In this document: positions 26,108 through 35,413 of the stretch, one piece after another
Layout: every line of letters begins with the position of its first letter
Position numbering within the stretch: the first letter of the stretch is position 1
From: Gloeobacter kilaueensis JS1
Lineage (GTDB): Bacteria; Cyanobacteriota; Cyanobacteriia; Gloeobacterales; Gloeobacteraceae
Assembly: GCF_000484535.1 (NCBI RefSeq)
Contig: NC_022600.1
Coordinates: 2,542,001-2,606,000 of the forward strand
Direction: 5' to 3'
DNA: 64,000 nucleotides
The notes under the pieces: model-generated
Databases searched by the model: none
Told to the model about the DNA's origin: nothing
Seen by the model: only the letters and a program-made list of their open reading frames with translations
Position numbers and translations under genes: made by a program

Positions 26108-26938
26108 CTAGAGAGCTTCCGCCAGCCGGAAGCTTGCGAGCAGGGGCTTGTGGTCGGAGGAAGTGACCGCATCGAGCACCGTTGCGGCACTATTCTCCCG
26201 CAGGCCGCTGGCGAAAATATAATCGAGCGGCGGTGAATTCAAAAATCGCTTGATCTTCTGCCTTTCAACGGACGAGAACGCGGCAGAGTGCAGGTTGAAC
26301 TGCCGGCAAAACCGCTCAAGACAGGCAGCCCTGGAACGGCTCCAGGTATTAAAATCTCCCGATAAGATGACGGGTCCCCGGTGGCTCTGGATAATCGTCT
26401 GCAGGCTCGCCAGCTGGGCTTTGAACTTGCTTAAGTTGCTGAAATTGATCAGGTGGCAGTTGATGGTGAGCAGAGCCTGCTGGGTATCGTTGATCGCGTG
26501 GGTCGTCGCGAGCGAAATCTTCGGTGTCCTGGCAATCGGCTCAAAGTGTTCGGTCACGATCGACTCGGTAGCGAGGGTCTGGGCTCTGGCAGCGGTGAGA
26601 ATACCGGAGTAGGCCCGGTGGTGGGCGTCGATAAAATTGGGTGCAAAGTGCCAGTGCATTCCAGCCAGTTCAAGCGCCTGCTCCGCCTGGATCTCGAAGC
26701 GCACTTCCTGCAGCAAAATCAGATCGGGATTGTACTGCGCAACGATGGCGGCAAAATCCTCTGCCCAGCTTTGTTTGTAATTGTTCTTGGCGACATTCCA
26801 GCTCAGCACGCGAATGCGCGTGCGTTCAAGGCCCGTTGCCCGCACCGGCTTTCCGGCAATCGTCTTTTGCTGCGCCCGCACAAAGCGCCGCGCCGGTAAA
26901 AACCGTCTCAGCCACGGTTCGATCGGATGTTCTGCCAT
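26108..26938 (-). CDS. Endonuclease/exonuclease/phosphatase family protein
   Basis: A 276-residue protein of the EEP superfamily. Motifs in order are VLSWNVAKNN (metal site), LILLQEVRFEI (catalytic Glu), GDFNTWSR and the C-terminal SDHKPLLASF, so the metal-dependent phosphoesterase site is complete. Substrates in this superfamily range from DNA to phospholipids. The location directly upstream of the cardiolipin synthase on the same strand hints at a phosphodiester lipid substrate, as an inference only. No signal peptide is seen. Confidence 0.82.
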   Translation of the reverse strand: MAEHPIEPWLRRFLPARRFVRAQQKTIAGKPVRATGLERTRIRVLSWNVAKNNYKQSWAEDFAAIVAQYNPDLILLQEVRFEIQAEQALELAGMHWHFAPNFIDAHHRAYSGILTAARAQTLATESIVTEHFEPIARTPKISLATTHAINDTQQALLTINCHLINFSNLSKFKAQLASLQTIIQSHRGPVILSGDFNTWSRSRAACLERFCRQFNLHSAAFSSVERQKIKRFLNSPPLDYIFASGLRENSAATVLDAVTSSDHKPLLASFRLAEAL

Positions 26939-26953
26939 CCTTCCCTGTCAGTT

Positions 26954-27493
26954 TCAAGGCAGCGCTGCACCATCGCGCAGCAACTTCAGGATATCGTCTG
27001 GAGCCCTGCCTCCGGCATCGATCAACATCTGTAAGATGGGGCCGCGAATGCGGATGAGGGAGGAAACGTCGTTTTGCAGGACCGTGTCGGGCCGCGCCCC
27101 GTGGGCCAATAGCAGGCGGACCAGATTCTCCTGGCCGTCGTAGGCGGCGCGCTGGAGGGGGCTTGCCATTTGAGCGTTAGTTTTGAAGTTGACATCGGCT
27201 CCCCACTCCAGCAAAAGCCGGACCGCCTCATCGTCGTCTAGCTGCACGGCGGCGGCGAGGGGCGTCGTGCCAGTGCGCGTAAAAGCGTTCGGGTCTGCCC
27301 CCAATTCCAGCAACAGGGCGGCGATCGGCAGGTGGTGCGAACGGATCGCCTCGATGAGCGGTGTACTCTGGGGCAGCAACCACGGGGTAAGCCGATCGCG
27401 CTCGCCTTCGAGGCTGGCTCCCGCAGCCAGAAGACGCTGCACCAGCGGAAGGTTGCCTGCCTGGATCGCTCGATAGAAAGGGCTGGTGCTCAT
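26954..27493 (-). CDS. Ankyrin-repeat protein
   Basis: A 179-residue protein made of about four ankyrin repeats (STPLIEAIRSHHLPIAALLLELGADPNA, GTTPLAAAVQLDDDEAVRLLLEWGADVN and so on), capped by short helices. Ankyrin repeats bind proteins; the partner is unknown. It starts 16 bases upstream of the EEP gene and probably shares its transcript. No membrane segment or catalytic domain is present. Confidence 0.85.
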   Translation of the reverse strand: MSTSPFYRAIQAGNLPLVQRLLAAGASLEGERDRLTPWLLPQSTPLIEAIRSHHLPIAALLLELGADPNAFTRTGTTPLAAAVQLDDDEAVRLLLEWGADVNFKTNAQMASPLQRAAYDGQENLVRLLLAHGARPDTVLQNDVSSLIRIRGPILQMLIDAGGRAPDDILKLLRDGAALP

Positions 27494-27560
27494 CGCTCCA
27501 TCTCTGCTGCTGGAAGATGGTCGAACTCGTAGTAGGCTTTCATTTCAGGTGCCCTAGAGA

Positions 27561-28724
27561 CTATTCCGGCGGCAGCGCGTACTGGGCGACGATCTTTTTA
27601 GCGTATCTGGGGACGTGCCGCTCCAGCTTGCCGGGGTGGCGGCGGCGGACATAAAGGTAGTTGCGGGCAAAGTGCGAGTCGATCGAAAAGCGGGCGTACT
27701 CCAGTCCACGGGGGCCGATCTTCTCGATCACCAGCCCCATCAGCTTCGCTATCCACATCGGCAGCGTCACCGCCTGATCGTAGGCGGCGATGCCCTGCTG
27801 CACGGCAGCGAAGCGGTTGCCCGATTCGACGATCCGGCCAAATTCCAGCTCGTCGCGCACGAGATCCAGAAGCACCCGGCCCTGGGCGTTGCGCTCGACG
27901 ATCCACTGCCAGCCAAATTCTGCGCCCATATAGCCCACCACCAGATCCGCGAGGCCGTTGACGTAATCGAAACAGCTGAGGCAGGAAGGAGCGAATACCT
28001 CCTTGAGCGCCTTCGTGTTCAGACCAAAGAAAGGCACTTTTTCAACCGAGCCGTCGGCGTGTTTGAAGTGGACTCGAAAATCCTGCATGAATTCGTAGTG
28101 GACGACCGTTGCGGGCGAGCGGCTGGTCGTGTCGAGAAATTGCTGCAGGCCCTGGCGGGAGACGTTATCGACGCAGGGGGTGCCCAGAACGTAGAGCGCT
28201 TCGAGGCCCAGCCTGTCTTGAACGGTGCGCAGCGCCTGGATCTGACAGCCCACACCGATCGCAAGAAGCCGCCTTGTGCCGATTTTGGGAATCTCGTCTA
28301 AGACCGAGAGGTTGGGGCTGAGGGTGGGCTTGTTGACGCGGGCGGCGAGCACCTCGGCGGGCGTGCGGGCGAGCACGGGCCGGGGAGTGAAGCGGTCCTC
28401 GCTATCGGCGGCGACACAGAGCACCGTGTCCACCAGTCCGGTTTCGAGGGCGCGCATCCCGATCGTGCTTACGATGCCACTCCACTGCGCCCCGCTAACG
28501 GGCTGCCGCTTGCGGGCGGCGTACATCTGGCGATGCACCCCAAAGTACAGCTCGCGCTCGTCTTCGAGATCGCGCTCGCGCCCGTGGCTTTTGACCTCCA
28601 GTTCATCGACGTGCTGGGTGATAAAGGCGCAGGCCCACTTGGCATAGCGCAGGTAGCTGGTATCGCACAGACCGCATTCGCTGCACAGCTCAAGGGCGGG
28701 ACGATTTTTAGGCTTTGGATGCAC
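27561..28724 (-). CDS. bciB: Ferredoxin-dependent divinyl (proto)chlorophyllide 8-vinyl reductase
   Basis: A 387-residue protein of the F420 hydrogenase beta-subunit superfamily. The N-terminal CSECGLC (C14, C17, C20), further Cys pairs (CLSCFDY) and the starting pattern RPALELCSECGLCDTSYLRY match the cyanobacterial BciB group. BciB reduces the 8-vinyl group of divinyl chlorophyll precursors, using electrons from ferredoxin. The related enzyme 7-hydroxymethyl chlorophyll reductase is the main alternative. It is divergent from the ATPase/DUF4276 module. Confidence 0.85.
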   Translation of the reverse strand: MHPKPKNRPALELCSECGLCDTSYLRYAKWACAFITQHVDELEVKSHGRERDLEDERELYFGVHRQMYAARKRQPVSGAQWSGIVSTIGMRALETGLVDTVLCVAADSEDRFTPRPVLARTPAEVLAARVNKPTLSPNLSVLDEIPKIGTRRLLAIGVGCQIQALRTVQDRLGLEALYVLGTPCVDNVSRQGLQQFLDTTSRSPATVVHYEFMQDFRVHFKHADGSVEKVPFFGLNTKALKEVFAPSCLSCFDYVNGLADLVVGYMGAEFGWQWIVERNAQGRVLLDLVRDELEFGRIVESGNRFAAVQQGIAAYDQAVTLPMWIAKLMGLVIEKIGPRGLEYARFSIDSHFARNYLYVRRRHPGKLERHVPRYAKKIVAQYALPPE

Positions 28725-28864
28725 GCGCCTACCTGGAACGAAACGTCTGCAGTCTAGCGCAATCTGACTTTACTTGAGTTGGAGAACAGTCGGACAAACA
28801 GAGCAACCACCAAACTGCCCGATAAGTTATGCTATCCAGTGGTTGATTGGGGACAGATATCTCG

Positions 28865-30238
28865 ATGCTTACCCGGATCGAAATCGATGGATTCAAAACC
28901 TTCGAGGATTTTGGGATCGATATCGGTCCTCTGCTGGTAGTTCTAGGCCCAAACGCGACTGGCAAATCAAACCTCTTCGATGCCATCCGCTTTCTATCAA
29001 ACCTTGCTTCCAAAGATTTGCGTTCGGCAGTCAAAGGTTTGCGGGGAGAACCTCACGAACTTTTCCGTATTCAACCCGATGGCCAACCCGGTACAAAAAT
29101 GTCCTTTGCTGTGGAGTTGCTGCTTGAATCTAAAGCCACTGATCCGTGGGGGACACAAGTCCAAATTACTCATAATCGAGTCCGCTACGAAGTTGATATT
29201 GAACGGCGAATGGATGAAAAAGGTACGGAGCGACTGGTAGTTGTTAAGGAGGAAGCTATTCCTATCAATGCAAAAGATGATAGGCTCTTCGGCTCCTCTT
29301 TTCATGCGCCATCTAAACAATTTAGGGACACATTCATGCGATACAGCAGGAAAACCCCGTGGTTGACTACCGAACTTGAGGGTGTAAATGGTAAGCCGAG
29401 TTTCAAGATCTTTCAGGATGGAAGAGCAGGCAGGTTCCTGCTGGCTGAGGCAGCAGAAGCAACTGTTCTTTCCAGCATAACAACCACTGAATACAGGCAT
29501 CTCTACGCCATCCGCGAAGAAATGAATTCATGGAAATTCTTGCAACTTGACCCTGCTGTCATGAGATTACCCAGTTCAAAATTAGATGATGAGACCCTTA
29601 AATCTGATGGTTCAAATTTAGCCACTGTCCTGGCTCGAATTCAGATGGAGACTGCCAGTTCAACGCAACCGCAGGGTGTGTTAAAAGACATCGCAGCCGA
29701 TCTTTCATCGTTAATTTCTGGCATCATTAGCTTACAAGTGCGAGACGATAGAGTGAATAAAAGATACGAAGTAAACCTGTCTGTTCGAGAAGGCTATGCT
29801 TTAAGCTCCCGAATTGTATCCGATGGAACTTTACGGATACTTGCCTTGCTTACACTACTGCATGATCCGCGCCAGCGAGGGCTCATATGTTTTGAAGAAC
29901 CTGAAAATGGAATTCACCCTTACCGACTTAAGACACTGATAAATCGCCTACGAGAGTTAGTTACTAAGCCCTGGAACACTGATATTTCGTTCGAGGAGCC
30001 GTTTTCTCAAATTCTTATGAATAGTCATTCACCCGTCGTGCTTTCAAGCTTAGAAGAAGGTGAGAAGATGTTCTCTGATATGGTCAGCACTGTATCGCCC
30101 ACAGAGCAGGAAGTAGCTCGCAAAACACGCCTCAGACCTGTCAGGGACCAGGGTGAGCTTTTACCAGGTGAGAAACAAAATTACGTCAGTGCTTTTGAAG
30201 TTAAAAATTACCTGGACAGTGTAGATAGAGCCGGATAG
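28865..30238 (+). CDS. AAA (ABC/OLD-like) ATPase of a two-gene defence-type module
   Basis: A 457-residue ATPase with the SMC/RecF-like split head. Walker A is GPNATGKSN (28-36), a signature-like VSDGTLRILALL is followed by Walker B LICFEEPENGIHP, and the switch His lies in MNSHSP. There is no long coiled coil. The ATG at 28865 (MLTRIEIDGFK) with upstream GGGGA is preferred over one 18 bases earlier. The next gene starts at the base after its stop codon. ATPases of this kind, paired with TOPRIM-like nucleases, occur in anti-phage systems such as OLD, PARIS and AbiL. The gene is AT-richer than its neighbours. Confidence 0.85.
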   Translation: MLTRIEIDGFKTFEDFGIDIGPLLVVLGPNATGKSNLFDAIRFLSNLASKDLRSAVKGLRGEPHELFRIQPDGQPGTKMSFAVELLLESKATDPWGTQVQITHNRVRYEVDIERRMDEKGTERLVVVKEEAIPINAKDDRLFGSSFHAPSKQFRDTFMRYSRKTPWLTTELEGVNGKPSFKIFQDGRAGRFLLAEAAEATVLSSITTTEYRHLYAIREEMNSWKFLQLDPAVMRLPSSKLDDETLKSDGSNLATVLARIQMETASSTQPQGVLKDIAADLSSLISGIISLQVRDDRVNKRYEVNLSVREGYALSSRIVSDGTLRILALLTLLHDPRQRGLICFEEPENGIHPYRLKTLINRLRELVTKPWNTDISFEEPFSQILMNSHSPVVLSSLEEGEKMFSDMVSTVSPTEQEVARKTRLRPVRDQGELLPGEKQNYVSAFEVKNYLDSVDRAG

Positions 30239-30919
30239 ATGCGTTATCTAGGTTTAGCATTGTACGCCGAAGGCAAAACAGACTATAGCTTCCTTCCGCC
30301 GCTTCTACGTAGACTATCAGAGTCAATCTGCCTGGCGTCCGCCAACACTATAATTGATATTGGTGATGTACACCCACTTACCTTCAATCAGAGTCAAGTT
30401 ATTCATCCAGAACGAGATCACACCACTCGCGTAATCGAGCTTATTTGTAAAGCTCAAGGAGTTTTCAATATCCTCTTTTACCATACAGATGGAGCCGGCG
30501 ATTACGATGCTGCTTTTGAACAGCGATTTAGGCCAATCACTCTAGCTTACTGCGAACGTACTGACTCCCTGGACGAGAGGCTGGTTGCTGTCATTCCAAT
30601 TCGAGAAATGGAGGCGTGGACGCTCGTCGATGGCGATGCGATTCGTTCAGTGTTCGGTACTACCATGAGCAATAAAGAGCTGCAAGTTCCAGAGCCCTGT
30701 CACCTCGTAGAAAGCATTCCTGACCCCAAGCGTCATCTAGAGCAAATGTACACTCTCATCGTCGGAAGTGCAGTTCGAGCAAGGCGAGCGAAAGTTAGCT
30801 CATTTCTCAGTTCGCTGGGAGAATCCGTATCGCTGGAGGTACTACGATTGCTTCCAGCATTCAAAAAAATGGAAGAAGACCTGACTCAGGCTCTCTGCCA
30901 GCTTGGATATTTAAGTTAA
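30239..30919 (+). CDS. DUF4276 (TOPRIM-like) partner protein
   Basis: A 226-residue protein with the DUF4276 pattern. EGKTD (11-15) sits at the first strand, HTDGAGDYD carries acidic residues (D84, D88), and IPIREMEAWTLVD (119-131) is the usual signature. The acidic set resembles a TOPRIM metal site, so a nuclease role is likely. It begins immediately after the ATPase stop codon, so the pair is translated together. It converges with the carboxyltransferase gene. Which defence system this belongs to, if any, is not settled. Confidence 0.8.
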   Translation: MRYLGLALYAEGKTDYSFLPPLLRRLSESICLASANTIIDIGDVHPLTFNQSQVIHPERDHTTRVIELICKAQGVFNILFYHTDGAGDYDAAFEQRFRPITLAYCERTDSLDERLVAVIPIREMEAWTLVDGDAIRSVFGTTMSNKELQVPEPCHLVESIPDPKRHLEQMYTLIVGSAVRARRAKVSSFLSSLGESVSLEVLRLLPAFKKMEEDLTQALCQLGYLS

Positions 30920-30931
30920 TCGGTCACAGCA

Positions 30932-32461
30932 TTAGCGGGTCAGATAGATGCGCGTGCCGCCCAGCTCACAGGCGAAACTATCGAGGGTGGAAGCCTGAGC
31001 AAAGGCCCGCACCAAGTCGTTGATCGACTTGAGGTCGATCGGAAATTTTTTGACAGCTGGAGCCGGAGGCTGCCCGTCTCGGGCCTGAAAGTACTTTTTG
31101 GCCACCTGGGGAAACAGGGCGTAGGTGAGGGCGTCTTCTTCGCAGCGCGCCCATTGGGCACTCTCCTCGACGGCGCGCTCCCAGCCAGGTTCGAGGTCGT
31201 CGGCGGGGCGATGGGCGATAGGCTCGTGGCCGTCGGCGGTGACGCGGGCGTAGAGAGAATCGGCGATCGGGTAGGGCGGGCGGCCATAGCGGCCCAGCAG
31301 ATAGTCGCGCACCTCAGCCGGGATGATCTTGTAGCGTTCGCCGGTAAGGACGTTGAGCACGGCCTGGGTACCGACGATCTGGCTGGTGGGTGTGACCAGG
31401 GGCGGATAGCCCAGATCGGCCCGCACCTTCGGCAGTTCCTTGAGCACTTCTTGAAGGCGGTGGGAGGCGCGCTGCTCGTCGAGCTGGGCAATGAGGTTGG
31501 TGATCATCCCACCGGGCACCTGATGGGAGAGCACGCGGGTGTCGATGATCGTCTGACGAATCGGAGCGTTACCGGCGTCGCGGAAGATGCGCTCGAAGTA
31601 TTCGGCCACGTCGATGAGGGCATCGATGTCGAGTCCGGTGTCAAAGGGCGTATCGCGCAGAACGACCACCATCGTCTCGGTGGCCGGTTGGCTGGAGCCC
31701 AGCGCCAGGGGCGAGATCGCCGTATCGACGATGTTGGCTCCCTTTTGAATCGCCTCCCAGTAGGCCATCGAGGCCATCCCCGAGAGGGAGTGGGCGTGCA
31801 TCTGAATCGGCAGGGTGCCCACCACCGGGCGCAGAGCTTCGATGAGCCGACCCGCCGTGTCGGGCTTGAGCAGACCGGCCATGTCTTTGATGCACAGCGA
31901 ATCGACGCCCAGACCAACCAGTTCGCGGGCGACGCCGGTGTAGTGCTCAAGGTCGTGTACGGGACTTACGGTATAGACCAGCGTTCCCTGGACATGGGCT
32001 CCGCACTCCTTGCCGGTCTCGATTGTCCGCTGCAGGTTGCGCACGTCGTTGAGGGCGTCGAAGGTGCGGATGATGTTGATGCCGTTGGCCACCGAGCGCC
32101 GGATAAAGCGCTCGACGATGTCGTCGGGATAGTGGCGGTAGCCCAGGAGGTTCTGGCCGCGCACCAGCATCTGCAGCTGGGTGTCGGGCATCTCGCGGCG
32201 CAACACCTTGAGCCGCTCCCAGGGATCTTCGCCCAAAAAGCGGATGCAGGCGTCGAAGGTTGCCCCGCCCCAGACTTCCATCGAATGGAAACCGATGCGG
32301 TTCATGCGGGCTGCTACCGGCAGCATCTGGGCTGTCGTCATCCGGGTCGCCAGAAGCGACTGGTGCGCATCGCGGAAGGTCGTGTCGGTAACGCCGACTC
32401 GGGAGGGAACAGCGGAGCGCAGATCCCTCGCGCTATCGGAATCGACGGCGAGCGAACTCAT
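30932..32461 (-). CDS. Pyruvate/oxaloacetate carboxyltransferase domain protein without biotin domain
   Basis: A 509-residue carboxyltransferase resembling the oxaloacetate decarboxylase alpha subunit, pyruvate carboxylase subunit B and transcarboxylase 5S. The TIM barrel carries TDTTFRDAHQSLLATR near the start, FDALNDVRN, the metal-site region IQMHAHSLSGMA, and a PYC-type C-terminal domain. No biotinyl domain with MKM is present, so biotin would have to come on another protein. The trxA gene lies 29 bases upstream on the same strand. The physiological reaction is uncertain. Confidence 0.82.
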   Translation of the reverse strand: MSSLAVDSDSARDLRSAVPSRVGVTDTTFRDAHQSLLATRMTTAQMLPVAARMNRIGFHSMEVWGGATFDACIRFLGEDPWERLKVLRREMPDTQLQMLVRGQNLLGYRHYPDDIVERFIRRSVANGINIIRTFDALNDVRNLQRTIETGKECGAHVQGTLVYTVSPVHDLEHYTGVARELVGLGVDSLCIKDMAGLLKPDTAGRLIEALRPVVGTLPIQMHAHSLSGMASMAYWEAIQKGANIVDTAISPLALGSSQPATETMVVVLRDTPFDTGLDIDALIDVAEYFERIFRDAGNAPIRQTIIDTRVLSHQVPGGMITNLIAQLDEQRASHRLQEVLKELPKVRADLGYPPLVTPTSQIVGTQAVLNVLTGERYKIIPAEVRDYLLGRYGRPPYPIADSLYARVTADGHEPIAHRPADDLEPGWERAVEESAQWARCEEDALTYALFPQVAKKYFQARDGQPPAPAVKKFPIDLKSINDLVRAFAQASTLDSFACELGGTRIYLTR

Positions 32462-32490
32462 AGGACAACCCTCCAGGGCAGATGGACGGT

Positions 32491-32823
32491 TTATTTGGAG
32501 TCGATGTGCTTTTCGAGGGTGGTGGCGAGCGTAGTCTTGGGCACTGCGCCGACGACCATGTCAACTTTGGAGCCACCCTTGAAGACCATCAGCGTCGGAA
32601 TGCTGCGAATCCCGTACTGGGTTGCAATCTGAGGATTTTCGTCAGTATTGACTTTTACGACCTTGAGCTTGCCGCTATACTGCTGGGCGATCTCATCGAC
32701 CACCGGTGCCACCATCCGGCAGGGGCCGCACCAGGGAGCCCAGAAATCTACCAGCACAGGCAAATCACTCTCAAGAACCTCAGTCTTAAAGGTCGAATCA
32801 TGAACCGGCACTGCAGCTGACAT
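32491..32823 (-). CDS. trxA: Thioredoxin
   Basis: A 110-residue classic thioredoxin with the redox motif WCGPC (31-35), [11 protein letters not shown] and the cis-Pro segment [13 protein letters not shown]. It reduces protein disulfides in the cytoplasm, taking electrons from thioredoxin reductases. AGGAGC precedes the ATG. It is upstream of the carboxyltransferase gene and probably shares its transcript. Confidence 0.95.
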   Translation of the reverse strand: MSAAVPVHDSTFKTEVLESDLPVLVDFWAPWCGPCRMVAPVVDEIAQQYSGKLKVVKVNTDENPQIATQYGIRSIPTLMVFKGGSKVDMVVGAVPKTTLATTLEKHIDSK

Positions 32824-32911
32824 ACTTATGGTGCTCCTGATACACGATGCTTTCTCTCAGTTTATCACAGAGGGATCCAGGCCATAGCCGGGCCTGAGCA
32901 GCACAAAGAAG

Positions 32912-32943
32912 TTGAAAAGAAACCGCCCGGAGCGACCGGGCGG
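32912..32943 (-). terminator. Intrinsic terminator on minus strand
   Basis: CCGCCCGG-TCGCT-CCGGGCGG (minus strand, 32943 to 32923) forms a perfect 8-pair stem and is followed by TTTCTTTTC. It lies between mnmG and trxA, upstream of the trxA start, and comes after a second hairpin at 33030-33075. Confidence 0.7.
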
Positions 32944-33029
32944 ATCATGGTGTGAGGAGTGAACGGAAACATGCGTCTCCGCTACCTTCATTCTATGCGA
33001 TGCCGCAGCGTACTCAAAATCTTCCAATA

Positions 33030-33075
33030 AAGAAGGGCGCTTGGACTGTCCGCGTTTCGTCCCAGCGCCCTTCTT
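33030..33075 (-). terminator. Long hairpin, probable mnmG terminator
   Basis: AAGAAGGGCGCT and AGCGCCCTTCTT pair over 12 bases, with TGGAC/GTCCC nearly extending the stem. On the minus strand it is followed by TTATT. It lies about 80 bases past the mnmG stop. The stem's symmetric A- and T-rich ends make it usable in both directions. Confidence 0.65.
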
Positions 33076-33153
33076 CCATTCACCCCTCACTAATCTTGAA
33101 GTATAGGACCACCGGGCTGGCCTGTAAACCCTAAGATAGATTTTTTCATCATT

Positions 33154-35037
33154 TTAGGGGGAGGTTGGAGCCAGGGAGCGGCTCTGGTGAAGCTGCAGGT
33201 AGACGAGCAGGGCGTTGATGTCGGCGGGATTGACGCCACCGATGCGGCTTGCCTGGCCGATCGTGAGCGGACGGATGCGGGTGAGTTTTTCGCGGCTTTC
33301 TTGGGAGAGGCTGGTGAGCTTTTGATAGTCGAGGTTGTCCGGGATAGGCCGGTTCAACTCGCGGCTGGTCCGCTCGATTTGCTCGTTCTGGCGGTCGATG
33401 TAGCCGCTGTATTTGATCTCGATCTCGACATTATCGCGCACGGCAGAATCTAGATCCGGGCTGCCCTGGCCCAGAGCCTCAAGGTCGCAGGTGTGGACCC
33501 CCGGTCGCCGCAACAGTTCGGCGAGGGTGAGGGAACTGCCTTTGCCCACTGCCAGGTGGGCGGGCAGGTCGCGGGTGAGAATGCGCGTCCCCTCCAGGCG
33601 GCGCTGCTCGGTTTCGATCGCCTGGACTTTGCTTTGAAAAAGCGTCCAGCGCTCGTCGTCGATGAGGCCCAGCTGTCGGCCCAGGGGAGTCAGCCGCCGG
33701 TCGGCGTTGTCGGACCTGAGCACCAGGCGGTATTCGGAGCGGCTGGTGAGCATCCGGTACGGTTCGCGGATTTCTTTGGTGACCAGATCGTCGATCAACG
33801 TGCCGATGTAGGAGCCCTCGCGGGACAGCACGACCGGTTCTTCGCCTCTGACAAAACGGGCGGCGTTGATCCCGGCGACGATGCCCTGGGCGGCGGCTTC
33901 CTCGTAGCCGGTCGTACCGTTGATCTGCCCGGCACAAAAAAGCCCCGGCACCCGCTTGCTCATCAGCGTCGCAAAGCACTGCACGGCGGGCAGGTAGTCG
34001 TACTCAACGGCGTAGGCGGGCCGTAGCAGCGTGCAATTTTCTAATCCCGGCAGTGTGCGCAGCATCTGGATCTGCACCGGCTCCGGCAGCGAAGTCGAAA
34101 AGCCCTGGACGTACAGTTCGGGAGTGTCGCGGCCCTCGGGCTCGATGAAGATCTGATGGCTCTGTTTGTCGGCGAAGCGGACGATTTTATCCTCGATGCT
34201 CGGGCAGTAGCGCGGCCCTTTGGCATCGATGTCGCCGCTGTACATGGGCGAAAGGTGCAGGTGCTCGCGGATGATCCGGTGGGTGTGCTCGGTGGTCCGC
34301 GTCAGGTAACAGTTTTCTTGAGGGCGCTCGATCCAGGCGCGGGGGTCAAAAGAAAACCAGCGCTGCTCAGGGTCCGGCGGCTGGATTTCCATCCTGCCAA
34401 AATCGACCGTGCGCCGATCGACCCGAGCCGGGGTGCCTGTCTTGAGCCGCCCGGTCTCGAAGCCCAGCGACCGGAGCGTCTGGGTCAAGCCTTCGGCGGC
34501 AAATTCACCCGCCCGCCCGGCACTCGTTGACTTGCGGCCAATCCAGATGCGCCCGCCCAAAAAAGTACCGGTAGCGAGGATCACCGCCCGGCAGGCAAAA
34601 TGCACCTCAAAGAAGGTGCTCACGCCGCAGATGTCGTCGTTGCTGTCCAGGTGAATGTCGGTGATCTGGCCCTGGCGCAGGGTCAGGTTGGCGGTGTTTT
34701 CGAGCACCTGCTTTAGCTGGCGGGCGTACTCGCGCTTGTCAGTCTGAGCCCGCAGCGCCCAGACCGCCGGTCCTCGGGAATTGTTGAGCAGGCGCTTCTG
34801 GAGGTAGGTGCGGTCTGTAATCTTGCCAATCTCGCCTCCGAGGGCATCGACCTCGTGGACGAGCTGGGATTTGGCCGGACCCCCCACCGCCGGGTTGCAG
34901 GGCTGCCAGCCGATCGTATCGAGGTTCATCGTCACAAGCAGCGTCCGGCAACCGAGCCGGGCCGCCGCCAGGGCCGCTTCGGCCCCGGCATGGCCTGCGC
35001 CGACGACGACGACATCGAAGCGATCGAGATATTGCAC
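33154..35037 (-). CDS. mnmG: tRNA uridine-34 carboxymethylaminomethyl modification enzyme MnmG
   Basis: A 627-residue FAD protein that works with MnmE to modify U34 of certain tRNAs. The FAD-binding loop [10 protein letters not shown] lies at 13-22, [17 protein letters not shown] and [13 protein letters not shown] are conserved, and the C-terminal helical tRNA-binding region ends in [15 protein letters not shown]. Length is as expected. It is divergent from ycf54. Confidence 0.96.
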   Translation of the reverse strand: MQYLDRFDVVVVGAGHAGAEAALAAARLGCRTLLVTMNLDTIGWQPCNPAVGGPAKSQLVHEVDALGGEIGKITDRTYLQKRLLNNSRGPAVWALRAQTDKREYARQLKQVLENTANLTLRQGQITDIHLDSNDDICGVSTFFEVHFACRAVILATGTFLGGRIWIGRKSTSAGRAGEFAAEGLTQTLRSLGFETGRLKTGTPARVDRRTVDFGRMEIQPPDPEQRWFSFDPRAWIERPQENCYLTRTTEHTHRIIREHLHLSPMYSGDIDAKGPRYCPSIEDKIVRFADKQSHQIFIEPEGRDTPELYVQGFSTSLPEPVQIQMLRTLPGLENCTLLRPAYAVEYDYLPAVQCFATLMSKRVPGLFCAGQINGTTGYEEAAAQGIVAGINAARFVRGEEPVVLSREGSYIGTLIDDLVTKEIREPYRMLTSRSEYRLVLRSDNADRRLTPLGRQLGLIDDERWTLFQSKVQAIETEQRRLEGTRILTRDLPAHLAVGKGSSLTLAELLRRPGVHTCDLEALGQGSPDLDSAVRDNVEIEIKYSGYIDRQNEQIERTSRELNRPIPDNLDYQKLTSLSQESREKLTRIRPLTIGQASRIGGVNPADINALLVYLQLHQSRSLAPTSP

Positions 35038-35095
35038 AGCCCGAGCCTAAAAAACGCTACCCTATTTTATCGTCGGGCATCGTACGGGGTAGCCT

Positions 35096-35413
35096 GTGGC
35101 ACAGACGTATCATTATCTGGCGGCGAGCGAGCGCTTTTTGCACGAGCACATCGTCGAAGAAGTGCTCGAAGAGCGCCGCCGCGACTACCTGGCGCGGAAT
35201 AAGCCCATCGACTTCTGGCTGGTGCGCGCCCCCGCTTTTCTAGAAGCACTGGGCGAGCACCGCTGCCCGCTCCCGGCGGCGGCAATCGTCTCGACGGACG
35301 GAGCCTTTATTCTCTGGTTGAAGCACCGGCTGCAGTACGTGCTGATGGGCAGCTTCGAGGCACCGAGTCCCGCCATCCCCGACCCGCTCGCCACCAGCGC
35401 CACCGTAAGATGA
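35096..35413 (+). CDS. ycf54: Ycf54, Mg-protoporphyrin ester cyclase subunit
   Basis: A 105-residue protein with the Ycf54 pattern: TYHYLAASERFL, NKPIDFWLVRAPAFLEA, CPLPAAAIVSTDGAFILWLKHRL and the end AIPDPLA. It is needed for the aerobic ring-forming step of chlorophyll synthesis together with AcsF. The start codon is GTG (35096), with GTACGGGGT before it. The ATG of the next gene overlaps its stop codon by 4 bases, so the two are translated together. Confidence 0.92.
   Translation: MAQTYHYLAASERFLHEHIVEEVLEERRRDYLARNKPIDFWLVRAPAFLEALGEHRCPLPAAAIVSTDGAFILWLKHRLQYVLMGSFEAPSPAIPDPLATSATVR

Noticed and set aside
32857-33090. 77-codon minus-strand frame between mnmG and trxA
   Set aside because: It spans both terminator hairpins and has no recognisable protein features.
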